A DNA stretch of 64,000 nucleotides, from the NCBI RefSeq assembly GCF_018919145.1, contig NZ_JAHLQJ010000019.1, forward strand, positions 18,687 through 82,686, in the 5' to 3' direction. The notes under the pieces were generated by a model, which saw only the letters and a list, made by a program, of their open reading frames with translations, made no database searches and had not been told where the DNA came from. The position numbers were made by a program, and so were the translations under genes. Shown here in pieces: positions 1 through 7,847 of the stretch. Source of the stretch: Paenibacillus brevis (lineage in GTDB: Bacteria > Bacillota > Bacilli > Paenibacillales > Paenibacillaceae). Position 1 is the first letter of the stretch, and each line of letters opens with the position of its first letter.

Positions 1-1419
1 CACGCCAGGCAGCTCGTCTTTGAGTTGGCAGAGCAGGGCCATCCGGTGTACGGCTTGAACCGCGGGGTGGGCTGGAATAAGGATCGCAGGATCGAACCCG
101 GGCAGTATGAGCGCTTTAACCGGAACCTGCTGTATTCTCATAGCGCAGGCGTCGGCCCGCTGGCTTCCCGGGAAGAAGTCCGCGCGGTCATGCTGACCCG
201 TCTGAACGGATTGCTGCAGGGGCATGCCGGACTACAACCGGAAATTGTCGTACGGTATGCCGATTTTCTGAATCGCGGCATTCATCCTCTGCTTCCGCTT
301 CGCGGTTCGATCGGTGCCGCCGACATCACCTCGATTTCCCACATTGGCCTTGCCATGATCGGCGAAGGAGAGGTCGAGTATGGCGGCATCCGCATGGCAG
401 CATCCGAAGCACTGGAGCTAGCCGGGCTTAGTCCGATTATACTCGGCCCGAAGGATGGGCTTGCAATCGTCAGTTCCAACGCTTTATCGGCCGGGACCGG
501 GGCGCTGGCCTTGGGGGAAGCCGAGAAGCTGCTTAAGCTTGCAGACCTCGTGTATGCCCTGTCTCTCGAAGCCGTCACCGGGAATGTGAGTCCGCTGCAT
601 GAAGCAGTCCACAAAGTGCGGCCCTATCCCGGTCAACTTCGAAGCCGGGATCGGATTGCCCGATACTTGAAGGGCAGCGAACTATGGGACGGAACGCTTC
701 CCGATTCGCTGCAGGACCCGCTCAGCTTCAGGGATGCCTGTCAAATTCATGGAGCGGCCGAGGATGCTCTCCGTTATGCACGGGAGCAACTGGAGCTGCA
801 TCTGACGAGCTCTGATGATAACCCTTGCTTGCTTGTTGAGGAACGTCTTATTTTATCCAATGCCAATTTTGATCCGGTCGTATGGATTCTTGGCTTTGAA
901 ATGTTGGGGATCGCGCTGCATCATCTGTCCAAGAGTTCCTGCCACCGGATCATTAAGCTGGGCGATCCAAGATTCACGGGGCTGACCCGCTTCCTGACGC
1001 CTGATGAGCAGAAGGTGATCGGCTTCTGCACGCTGCAGAAAACCGCCACTTCTCTGGATGCGGAAATCCGCCATCTGATCAATCCGGTATCCACCGACTT
1101 TTATTCGCTGGCCGGGGATCTAGAAGATCATGCCACGAATGCGCCTCTGGTCGTCCGGAATCTCCGGGAGATTATCGAGCGCATTTATTATATTCTGGCA
1201 ATAGAGCTGCTGCATGCCGCTCAGGCTGTTCAATTAAGACCTCCCGGCTTCAGGATGGGAGAGGGAACCAGGCAGCTTTATGAAGCGTTGAGAGAGGAAG
1301 TGCCCTTTTTATCCGAAGACCGCATCCTGACCGGGGATATCGATCGGACTTACCGTCTATTGAGCTCCATACGGATAAAAGGCCATAGTATATCAATAAT
1401 TGAATCAAAGTCAGGATAA
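1..1419 (+). CDS. Histidine/aromatic ammonia-lyase family protein, 5' end outside window
   Basis: The frame is open from the first base, so the true start lies upstream; roughly 40-50 N-terminal residues are missing by comparison with HutH. Family hallmarks are the YGLNRGVG segment (HutH: YG-N-TGFG with the catalytic Tyr), QDPLSFR, SSDDNP, an NFDP segment and LEDHATNAP near the C-terminus. In this family a prosthetic MIO group forms autocatalytically from Ala-Ser-Gly and attacks the aromatic or imidazole ring so that ammonia can leave. Here the equivalent segment reads GSIGAAD, so the MIO-forming serine is alanine and the glycine is aspartate. The protein is therefore either a lyase-like enzyme with different chemistry or a non-catalytic homologue. 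Family membership is confident; substrate and activity are unknown. No close partner gene is visible downstream. Confidence 0.8.
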   Translation, partial: HARQLVFELAEQGHPVYGLNRGVGWNKDRRIEPGQYERFNRNLLYSHSAGVGPLASREEVRAVMLTRLNGLLQGHAGLQPEIVVRYADFLNRGIHPLLPLRGSIGAADITSISHIGLAMIGEGEVEYGGIRMAASEALELAGLSPIILGPKDGLAIVSSNALSAGTGALALGEAEKLLKLADLVYALSLEAVTGNVSPLHEAVHKVRPYPGQLRSRDRIARYLKGSELWDGTLPDSLQDPLSFRDACQIHGAAEDALRYAREQLELHLTSSDDNPCLLVEERLILSNANFDPVVWILGFEMLGIALHHLSKSSCHRIIKLGDPRFTGLTRFLTPDEQKVIGFCTLQKTATSLDAEIRHLINPVSTDFYSLAGDLEDHATNAPLVVRNLREIIERIYYILAIELLHAAQAVQLRPPGFRMGEGTRQLYEALREEVPFLSEDRILTGDIDRTYRLLSSIRIKGHSISIIESKSG

Positions 1420-1506
1420 ATCGAGATAATAAAAGCGCCACGCCAAAGTAAGCGCTTCCTTGATGGAAAAGTTATTAAATCTGAATTTTCATGTCATTTT
1501 CAAGGA

Positions 1507-1535
1507 TTTACATTATCATGCCATAGGAGTAATAT
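1507..1535 (+). promoter_or_regulatory. SigA-type promoter of the kimA leader
   Basis: TTTACA at 1507-1512 and TAATAT at 1530-1535 are separated by exactly 17 bp. Transcription would begin near 1542, just upstream of the c-di-AMP aptamer. Confidence 0.75.
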
Positions 1536-1555
1536 CACTCTTGGATTCGATATCT

Positions 1556-1752
1556 GATTCGCTGAATTTTCCCGTCACGGCGGGGAAAACGGGGGAACCG
1601 AATGCTTCTTGAGCGGGATGATTTGTATTCCGGCAAGGTGCGTGGGGTGAATCCGCGGAAGCCATGAGCCGAAGATTTATGGTACGGCAGGCAAGCGCGG
1701 AGGGGTGACTCTCACTACCCTAATCCGACAGCTAACCTCGTAAGCGTTGTTC
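1556..1752 (+). promoter_or_regulatory. c-di-AMP riboswitch (ydaO/yuaA class)
   Basis: The leader carries the conserved blocks of the ydaO-yuaA aptamer in the right order: a CGCTGAAT-type 5' edge, GGGGAAAACGGGGGAACC, GGGGTGAATCCG, and near the 3' end AATCCGACAGCTAACCTCG followed by GTAAGCG, which can close the P1 helix. This class binds cyclic di-AMP, and ligand binding favours termination upstream of potassium transport genes. An intrinsic terminator follows at 1787-1816 and the next gene is kimA, the classical target, so all three parts agree. The outer edges are approximate. Confidence 0.93.
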
Positions 1753-1786
1753 GAGAGAGGATGATACTGTGACCAGTTCATAATGG

Positions 1787-1816
1787 CCGCAGAGGTTCTT
1801 TCCTCTGCGGTTTTTT
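1787..1816 (+). terminator. Riboswitch-controlled intrinsic terminator
   Basis: A perfect 9-bp stem (CCGCAGAGG at 1787-1795, CCTCTGCGG at 1802-1810) is followed by six T residues at 1811-1816. It is the expression platform of the c-di-AMP riboswitch. The in-frame ATG at 1783 lies beside this hairpin and is not a plausible translation start. Confidence 0.9.
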
Positions 1817-1893
1817 GCTGCGCAAATACAAGAACAGCCGGACGATCAGCCTCAATCCGAGATCATATTCTAATTCATGGTGGTGTTGCATCT

Positions 1894-3720
1894 ATGTTTA
1901 CACTCTTCAAACGTGTCTTAATCGGTCAGCCTTTAAAATCCAAAGACCTTGGTGAGCAGAAGCTGAATAAGACGAAGGCTCTTGCGATCTTGTCTTCTGA
2001 TGCGCTCTCTTCAGTAGCTTATGGACCGGAACAGATTCTGCTGGTATTGATGGCTTTGGGAGCGGTGGCATACTGGCTCTCTATTCCGATTGCGATTGGC
2101 ATTCTGGTGTTGCTTGTTGCGCTCGTACTGTCTTACAGACAAATCATCTTCGCTTACCCTCATGGGGGCGGGGCCTATGTAGTGTCCAAAGAGAATCTTG
2201 GAGTCAATTCCGGTCTTCTTGCGGGAGGAGCTCTGCTTGTCGATTATATTTTGACTGTTGCAGTAAGCATTTCGGCAGGGACGGATGCTATTACTTCAGC
2301 ATTTCCATCCCTGCATGGATATAATGTTCTGATCGCGTGCCTCTTGGTCATACTAATTACAATTTTGAATCTTCGAGGGCTTACCGAGTCTGCTTCGGTG
2401 CTGGCCTATCCTGTGTATTTGTTCGTAGCTATTTTGTTTCTAACTATCGCAGTAGGTCTCTATAAGGTGCTGACAGGTCAGATTTCTCCGGAGCTTCATA
2501 CTTCCTTTGGCACGCCTATAGCTGGGCTTAGTCTATTCCTGTTGCTAAGGGCTTTTGCTTCGGGCAGTTCCGCTTTGACGGGTGTAGAAGCGATCTCGAA
2601 CGCCATTCCGAACTTCAAGTCTCCGGCCCCTAATAATGCGGCCAAAACACTTGCTGCAATGGGGATTTTACTGGCTATCCTGTTTTCGGGAATTGTATTT
2701 CTGGCTTATTACTATGGGATCTCTCCCAAGGTGGAAGAGACGGTTGTATCCCAGATCGCTTCAGCTACTTTTGGGCGGGGAGTCATGTATTATATTATTC
2801 AAGGGATCACGGCGATGATTCTGGTTCTTGCAGCTAACACGGGGTACTCGGCTTTTCCGCTGTTGGCAGTCAATCTGGCAAAAGACAAATACATCGCCAG
2901 AATGTTCACGGTAAGAGGGGACAGACTTGGCTATTCAAATGGGATCCTGTTTCTTGCAACCGCATCGATCCTGCTAATTATTATGTTTAAAGGCCAAACC
3001 GAGCATCTGATTCCGCTCTATGCGGTCGGCGTGTTTATTCCATTTACCTTGGCTCAAACCGGCATGCTAGTGAAATGGCTGCGTGAGAAGCCTGCGGGCT
3101 GGAGATTCAAGCTGACGATTAATGCCATCGGGGCTGCAATCAGCTTTCTTGTTATGATGATATTTTTCATCACCAAGTTTCCGCAGGTATGGCCGGTGCT
3201 GATTTTTCTGCCGCTCATCGTCCTGTTCTTCCGCAGTATCCATAAGCATTATGAAGATGTCGGCGACCAGCTTCGGATCAGCTCCTGTGAGCCTCATAAA
3301 CCGATTGAGGGAAATGTATTCATCATTCCGGTTGCAGGGATTACGCATGTGGTGGAGAATACACTGAATTATGCAAAATCGCTCCATCCGGATCAAATTA
3401 TTGCGGTTTACGTTGCCTTTGATAAGGAAAGCGAAAAAGCGTTTGAAGAAAAATGGAGTCACTGGCAGCCTGATGTCCGCCTTGTAACGCTGTACTCCCA
3501 ATATCGAAGCATTATCCAGCCGTTAACTAAGTTTGTGGATACCGTGGAATACAAAGCTAAAGAGTCGAACTTTCAGGTTACAGTTCTGATTCCACAGTTT
3601 ATTCCGAAGAAGCAATGGCATAATGCGCTTCATAACCAGTCCAGCTTGTTGATTCGAGCTTTTCTGTTGTATCGCAGGGACCTGATTGTAACGACGGTTC
3701 CATATCATTTCAAAAAGTAA
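1894..3720 (+). CDS. kimA: Potassium importer KimA, APC superfamily
   Basis: This is a 608-residue inner-membrane protein beginning MFTLFKRVLIGQPLKS, matching the length and N-terminus of B. subtilis KimA (YdaO, about 607 residues). About twelve hydrophobic segments fill residues 30-450, including the conserved SSDALSSVAYG and YPHGGGAYVVSKENLG motifs. A soluble C-terminal domain of about 150 residues follows. KimA is a high-affinity proton-coupled K+ importer. The frame stays open to an ATG at 1783, but that codon sits in the leader terminator, so I chose 1894, which has a GGTGGTG-like ribosome site. Expression should fall when c-di-AMP is high because of the riboswitch upstream. Confidence 0.93.
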   Translation: MFTLFKRVLIGQPLKSKDLGEQKLNKTKALAILSSDALSSVAYGPEQILLVLMALGAVAYWLSIPIAIGILVLLVALVLSYRQIIFAYPHGGGAYVVSKENLGVNSGLLAGGALLVDYILTVAVSISAGTDAITSAFPSLHGYNVLIACLLVILITILNLRGLTESASVLAYPVYLFVAILFLTIAVGLYKVLTGQISPELHTSFGTPIAGLSLFLLLRAFASGSSALTGVEAISNAIPNFKSPAPNNAAKTLAAMGILLAILFSGIVFLAYYYGISPKVEETVVSQIASATFGRGVMYYIIQGITAMILVLAANTGYSAFPLLAVNLAKDKYIARMFTVRGDRLGYSNGILFLATASILLIIMFKGQTEHLIPLYAVGVFIPFTLAQTGMLVKWLREKPAGWRFKLTINAIGAAISFLVMMIFFITKFPQVWPVLIFLPLIVLFFRSIHKHYEDVGDQLRISSCEPHKPIEGNVFIIPVAGITHVVENTLNYAKSLHPDQIIAVYVAFDKESEKAFEEKWSHWQPDVRLVTLYSQYRSIIQPLTKFVDTVEYKAKESNFQVTVLIPQFIPKKQWHNALHNQSSLLIRAFLLYRRDLIVTTVPYHFKK

Positions 3721-3737
3721 ACAAGGAGCTATGAAAT

Positions 3738-4283
3738 ATGAAATTCATGTTTATATCCGATATCCATGGTTCGTTATACTGGCTGAACAAGGCGCTTGAC
3801 CAGGTGGAGCTCGAGAAGCCGGACCGGATCGTTCTGCTCGGAGACTATATGTATCACGGCCCGCGGAACCCGTTGCCGGAGCAATATGCTCCGGCGCAGG
3901 TAGCTGATCGTCTTAATGAGTATAAGGACCGGATTCTTGCGCTGCGGGGAAATTGCGATGCTGAGGTGGACCAGATGCTGCTGCAATTTCCGATGATGGG
4001 CGATCATGTGCAAATCTACGATCAGGGGCGGCGGATTTTCGCTTCTCACGGTCATATTCATAGCATGGACAATCTGCCTTCTCTGGAAGCGGGCAGCATA
4101 TTTATTCAAGGCCATACGCACATTCCTGTTGCGGAGAAGCAGGAGGGAATATATTTGCTGAATCCAGGCTCCATCTCGCTACCCAAGGAGCAATGGCCTC
4201 ATTCCTACGGTCTGATGGAAGCTGATGAATTTAAGGTGCTGGACTTTAATGGGAATATCCTCAAACGGATTTCCCTGAACTAA
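3738..4283 (+). CDS. YfcE/MJ0936-type metallophosphodiesterase
   Basis: This 181-residue calcineurin-like phosphoesterase has all the metal-binding motifs in order: SDIHG near residue 7, GDYMYHG near 36, GNCD near 73, a central SHGHIH, and QGHTH plus NPGS near the C-terminus. YfcE-type enzymes are small cytosolic Mn-dependent phosphodiesterases that act on bis-p-nitrophenyl phosphate in vitro; their physiological substrate is generally unclear. An AAGGAG site precedes the ATG. The gene starts 17 bp after kimA and may be cotranscribed with it, but nothing in the sequence ties its function to potassium. Confidence 0.88.
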   Translation: MKFMFISDIHGSLYWLNKALDQVELEKPDRIVLLGDYMYHGPRNPLPEQYAPAQVADRLNEYKDRILALRGNCDAEVDQMLLQFPMMGDHVQIYDQGRRIFASHGHIHSMDNLPSLEAGSIFIQGHTHIPVAEKQEGIYLLNPGSISLPKEQWPHSYGLMEADEFKVLDFNGNILKRISLN

Positions 4284-4357
4284 AATAAATTCCGTTGAGA
4301 CATCCCTTCAAACAAGGTATCATGGATGAAGAAATATCGACCGGAGGGATTATGGGA

Positions 4358-5047
4358 ATGACAATTCAGCCAGGGCTGCCAAAGCCGGAAGCGATTATCT
4401 TTGATATGGATGGAACTTTGTTCAAGACAGAAACCTTGCTCATACCGGTGCATCATCAGGTGTTTGAGCAGTTAAGGCTGGAGAAGCTTTATGAAGGTGC
4501 AACGCCGCCTGAAGAACATATGCTTAGTTGTCTCGGAATGCTGCTGGAGGATATTTGGAAAAAGGTGATTCCGAATAGCAGCGAGGCAGTTCATCGACGG
4601 GCTGATGAACTGCTGCTGGAGTTTGAGCTTGCCGGTTTAAAGGCTCATCCCACCGAGCTCTATCCAGGCGTAGCCGATACATTAATCAAGCTCAAACAGC
4701 GGGGAGTCCGGTTGTTTGTTGCGAGCAATGGCCTGGAGCATTACGTGAAGGGCGTTGCGGAAGCCCATGGCATAGCGAATTTATTTGAAGGCTTGTACAG
4801 TGCCGGCCAATATCAGACAGCATCCAAGACCGAACTGGTCAGGCTCCTTCTGGACCGCCATGGTGTGAACCGGGCATGGATGGTGGGAGACCGTTCGTCC
4901 GATGTGGAGGCAGGCAAGCAAAATCATCAGACAGTGATTGGCTGCGCCTATGCCGGTTTTGGTCATGATCATGAGCTGGAGGGATCCGATATTTTGATCT
5001 CCTCCTTTGAAGAATTGCTTGAGCTGTTTGAGCAGTCTCATCTATAG
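4358..5047 (+). CDS. HAD-superfamily hydrolase (phosphatase/phosphoglucomutase-like)
   Basis: The protein has the HAD core motifs: I FDMDGTLFKTE with both nucleophilic aspartates near residue 15, II ASNG, III a lysine before ELVRLLL, and IV GDRSSDVEAG. An alpha-helical cap lies between motifs I and II, as in the phosphoglycolate phosphatase and beta-phosphoglucomutase subfamily. The substrate cannot be read from sequence. The frame is open from a TTG at 4295, but GGAGGG at 4343-4348 is correctly spaced for the ATG at 4358, giving 229 residues. A strong terminator follows. Confidence 0.85.
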   Translation: MTIQPGLPKPEAIIFDMDGTLFKTETLLIPVHHQVFEQLRLEKLYEGATPPEEHMLSCLGMLLEDIWKKVIPNSSEAVHRRADELLLEFELAGLKAHPTELYPGVADTLIKLKQRGVRLFVASNGLEHYVKGVAEAHGIANLFEGLYSAGQYQTASKTELVRLLLDRHGVNRAWMVGDRSSDVEAGKQNHQTVIGCAYAGFGHDHELEGSDILISSFEELLELFEQSHL

Positions 5048-5061
5048 CAGAGAGCTCGAAT

Positions 5062-5098
5062 AAGCCGCTCCCTTCAAGAAGAAGAAGGGGCGGCTTTT
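5062..5098 (+). terminator. Intrinsic terminator after the HAD gene
   Basis: AAGCCGCTCCCTTC at 5062-5075 pairs with GAAGGGGCGGCTT at 5084-5096 and is followed by a short T run. It overlaps the end of the convergent minus-strand operon and may slow transcription from both directions. Confidence 0.8.
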
Positions 5099-6183
5099 CT
5101 GTTATATAACCACAAGGCGTACTCCAGCGGCTTGATAATGGCTCTCCGGTAAGCTTCCTTATCCCCGGTCTGAATGAATACTTCGCGGGCCGGCTTAGGA
5201 TTAACCTCAAGAATATAGACGTTTCCGCTTCGGTCTATCGCCAAATCAAGAGCAAGCTCACAGATAGCGCCAATAGATGACTCCAGATATTCAGCCACCT
5301 CCAAACTTAACTTTTCCGCAGTGCGTCTGATCTGGATCCGTTTTTCCTCGGAATGTCCGGATTGGCTTAGCAGTCTGTTCATGGAAATGGCTCTGCCCCC
5401 GCCATGCAAATTGGAGGTGACGCTTCGTGCCGGCCCGATTCTTCCTGCTCCCCCGGTAACCTCCCACTGTCCTTCACCGTTTTTCTGTACTAGCATCCGG
5501 TAATCATGCACCTTGCCGTCAGGCAGCTTAATATGGATGGCCTGCTGGGCAATGAAGCGGCTGCTGCCCTTCCAGTTGTGGAGCAAGGATCCAAGCCGTG
5601 AGATCGGCAGCTTTTGCGCAGGAATAATGGCCCGGCTTTGCCTGCGTCCCTGAACAAGCACCATGTCTTTCTCCAGCCGCTCCAGCCGTAAAATGCCGCG
5701 GCCGCCGGTGCCGTTAATCGGCTTGACATAAATCGAGGAGTGCTTGTGAAGGAGCCGTACAGGATCTGAGCTGTTCTGGAATAAGACGGTTTCAGGCAAA
5801 TAGGAGCGGAAGGAAGCTTTTCTCGAGAGCAATTGATAGATCGTCCATTTATCCCGAAGCGGCCTGTTCAGGAAGCTTAGATGCCCGTAACGATGCCTGA
5901 ATTGCTTGAGCTGCTCGAATCTTTTACTTCGCTGGATGCGGCAGCGGTCATAGATAAGGTCCGGAAAGTCGCGCCATTTTCGGGACCAGATTCTTGTTCT
6001 TGGATCATAGATGAGCGCATGAATCATGGATTTCTGTCCATGAACATCCATAGGAGTAAATACGTATACATCGAGTCCTAGCTTGCTTCCTTCTATAATC
6101 ATTTTTTGGTAGACATGTCTTTCCTCAAGCCTTTTCTTGTCATTTAAATATAAAGTCAGAATTCCCAGAACCGGCTGAGACAT
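5074..6183 (-). CDS. YheC/YheD-family ATP-grasp protein, copy 5 (short form)
   Basis: This 369-residue protein is the last gene of the six-gene minus-strand operon. It shares with the other four copies an N-terminal half with a YDRCR/YNR motif near residue 80, a central KPINGTGGRGI segment (the ATP-binding lysine and glycine loop), a DYRMLVQKNGEGQWEVTG block, a SNLHGGG loop, and the C-terminal ELALDLAIDRSGNVYILEVNPKP metal-binding strand of the ATP-grasp fold. B. subtilis YheC and YheD are described as endospore-coat associated. ATP-grasp enzymes usually join a carboxylate to an amine or thiol through an acylphosphate; the substrate here is unknown. It begins 3 bp after the GNAT gene with an AGGTGAT site. 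Confidence 0.85.
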   Translation of the reverse strand: MSQPVLGILTLYLNDKKRLEERHVYQKMIIEGSKLGLDVYVFTPMDVHGQKSMIHALIYDPRTRIWSRKWRDFPDLIYDRCRIQRSKRFEQLKQFRHRYGHLSFLNRPLRDKWTIYQLLSRKASFRSYLPETVLFQNSSDPVRLLHKHSSIYVKPINGTGGRGILRLERLEKDMVLVQGRRQSRAIIPAQKLPISRLGSLLHNWKGSSRFIAQQAIHIKLPDGKVHDYRMLVQKNGEGQWEVTGGAGRIGPARSVTSNLHGGGRAISMNRLLSQSGHSEEKRIQIRRTAEKLSLEVAEYLESSIGAICELALDLAIDRSGNVYILEVNPKPAREVFIQTGDKEAYRRAIIKPLEYALWLYNRKAAPSSS

Positions 6184-6186
6184 CTG

Positions 6187-6711
6187 TTAATCACCTACTT
6201 TATCGGGTTTGTGCAGGCCATAGGGTGATAAATGAGCACGATCCGCAACTGTCGCCAGTTTCCCGCAGCATTCCAGAAGTGTTCTGTTGCTGCGGGACCG
6301 TATAATTCGGGCGACCGACAAGCCGGCATTCAGGCACATCTGCAAGCCGGCCGGATTATCCGGGGCAACAAGGCACGTAATCTCGCCCAAGCGGGCAAGC
6401 TGACGCGAGAGCAGAGAGGAACCGATTCCGAGGTTCCGATAGAACGGATTTACAACGACAACGCTAACTCCCCTGCCCTGGTCAGTAAGGCAGGAGAGTC
6501 CGGCAAGCAGAGGTCCATCCTCTGTACGAATATGGGCAAACAGGAGAGAGGACCCTGGCGCAAGGAGCTTGCTTCGGGACAGCTTCATCAGTTGATGGTA
6601 GCTTTCGGCAGTCAACCTTCCTCGGGTATATCTCTGGACAAAGGTCAGAAGCTGACCATGCTGCAGTTCCCAGTTCTCCCCTTCTTCCGGCTGCCATTCC
6701 TTGATCAGCAT
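6187..6711 (-). CDS. GNAT-family N-acetyltransferase inside the YheC/YheD operon
   Basis: This 174-residue protein has a GNAT fold. Its acetyl-CoA pyrophosphate-binding motif A appears as VVNPFYRNLGIGSSLL near residues 85-100, preceded by two beta-strand segments and followed by the NPAGLQMCLNAGL helix. The predicted start has GAGGT five bases upstream. It sits between the fourth and fifth ATP-grasp genes, 20 bp after the former and 3 bp before the latter, so cotranscription is very likely. The context suggests it modifies a substrate or product of the ATP-grasp enzymes. The acetyl acceptor cannot be inferred from sequence. Confidence 0.8.
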   Translation of the reverse strand: MLIKEWQPEEGENWELQHGQLLTFVQRYTRGRLTAESYHQLMKLSRSKLLAPGSSLLFAHIRTEDGPLLAGLSCLTDQGRGVSVVVVNPFYRNLGIGSSLLSRQLARLGEITCLVAPDNPAGLQMCLNAGLSVARIIRSRSNRTLLECCGKLATVADRAHLSPYGLHKPDKVGD

Positions 6712-6731
6712 GAGATACCTCGTTTCCGGGA

Positions 6732-7847
6732 TTACAACTTCCCTTGTCTGTGTAAATAGTGGCTGTACTGAAATACACGCTCCAGTGACTTCTTGCGGAT
6801 ATGTGGTTCATCGAATTTCATTGGCTTGGCATTGGCTTCAAAGAACCAAATTTTTCCTTCCGTATCGATCCCCAAGTCCATCGACATCTCTCCGAGCTGA
6901 TTCCTGGAAGCCTTCTCGATCTGTTTGGCGATGAGCACGGCGCTTGTTTTCAACCGATTCATAAGATAGCCTGTTGTTTCTTGACCGAAGGCGGGGATGA
7001 GCAGTTTCTCCGGATCCTCGACGCTGCCTCCTTGGGGAACGTGGGTTGTAATCCGATGATATCCAGCCAGGCGGGCCCCTATGCCGGTGACAAGCCAGGT
7101 CCCCTTTCCGTTCTTTTGCACAAGCGTGCGCAGGTCGAACTGGCGTCCGTTATAAGAGGCCAGCTCGATGGCCTGCTGAACGATATACGGCGTCTTTTCA
7201 GTTTCGCGCTTGATCCTTTTCCAGAGCAGTGTGAGCTTGCCGGTTCTGTATACAATATTGCGCTGCTTGACTCCCTGAATGGTAAGGCGGTAAGCCTTCT
7301 TCTCGTTCTCGTCGATCTGAAGCAGCATAATTCCCTTTCCGGCTTTTCCGCTCTCGGGCTTCAGATAGAGACTGCGGTACTCAAGCAGCATTTCTTCCAG
7401 CGAGTGCGGAGAGCGCAGCCGTCTTGTTCTTGGCACCAAGGTGCGGGTACTGTGATTTTTTTTAAGCCAATCGAACAGCACCCATTTATTGAAGAAATAC
7501 GGGTTGAACAAATGAATGTCGGCATGTCTCAGGCAGGCAGCTATTTTTTTCCGGACAGAGGGTCTTTTCTCATCCTCACGCTCAGGGATCCGGTTGTAGA
7601 TTACCTGAGGAAGCGGGAACCATTGCCGCTTCCATTCCTTTTCTTCCGGGTTGTATCCGTACCCTCTGACCCGGCTTGCTGACAGCTTAAGATCCTTGAC
7701 AGTCAATACATAGACCGGGAAATCCAACTCTCTGCCTGTACGGAGAAGATCCCGGAAGTTAGCTCGGTTGCCGCGGAATTGCTCCACCTTATCTTCAATC
7801 GTCAGCACCGCTACGACGGGCTTCTGATCACCTGAAATCTGGTTCAT
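6732..7847 (-). CDS. YheC/YheD-family ATP-grasp protein, copy 4 (short form)
   Basis: This 371-residue short-form copy carries IYNRIP near residue 88, LKPESGKAGKGI as the nucleotide-binding loop, FDLRTLVQKNGKGTWLVTG, THVPQGGS, and the C-terminal MDLGIDTEGKIWFFEANAKP. Its start codon overlaps the stop of the preceding gene by an ATGA junction, so the two are translationally coupled. GGAGGAGGG precedes the start. It is clearly paralogous to, but diverged from, its neighbours, so it is an old duplication. It probably acts in the mother cell or spore coat like B. subtilis YheC/D; this is inferred from family and gene order. Confidence 0.85.
   Translation of the reverse strand: MNQISGDQKPVVAVLTIEDKVEQFRGNRANFRDLLRTGRELDFPVYVLTVKDLKLSASRVRGYGYNPEEKEWKRQWFPLPQVIYNRIPEREDEKRPSVRKKIAACLRHADIHLFNPYFFNKWVLFDWLKKNHSTRTLVPRTRRLRSPHSLEEMLLEYRSLYLKPESGKAGKGIMLLQIDENEKKAYRLTIQGVKQRNIVYRTGKLTLLWKRIKRETEKTPYIVQQAIELASYNGRQFDLRTLVQKNGKGTWLVTGIGARLAGYHRITTHVPQGGSVEDPEKLLIPAFGQETTGYLMNRLKTSAVLIAKQIEKASRNQLGEMSMDLGIDTEGKIWFFEANAKPMKFDEPHIRKKSLERVFQYSHYLHRQGKL

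Noticed and set aside
1783..1893. N-terminal extension of KimA from the ATG at 1783
   Set aside because: It lies in the riboswitch terminator hairpin and adds residues absent from the family; the 1894 start gives the expected length.
6801..7682. 293-codon plus-strand frame within the ATP-grasp operon
   Set aside because: Opposite a certain ATP-grasp gene; composition is that of a shadow frame.
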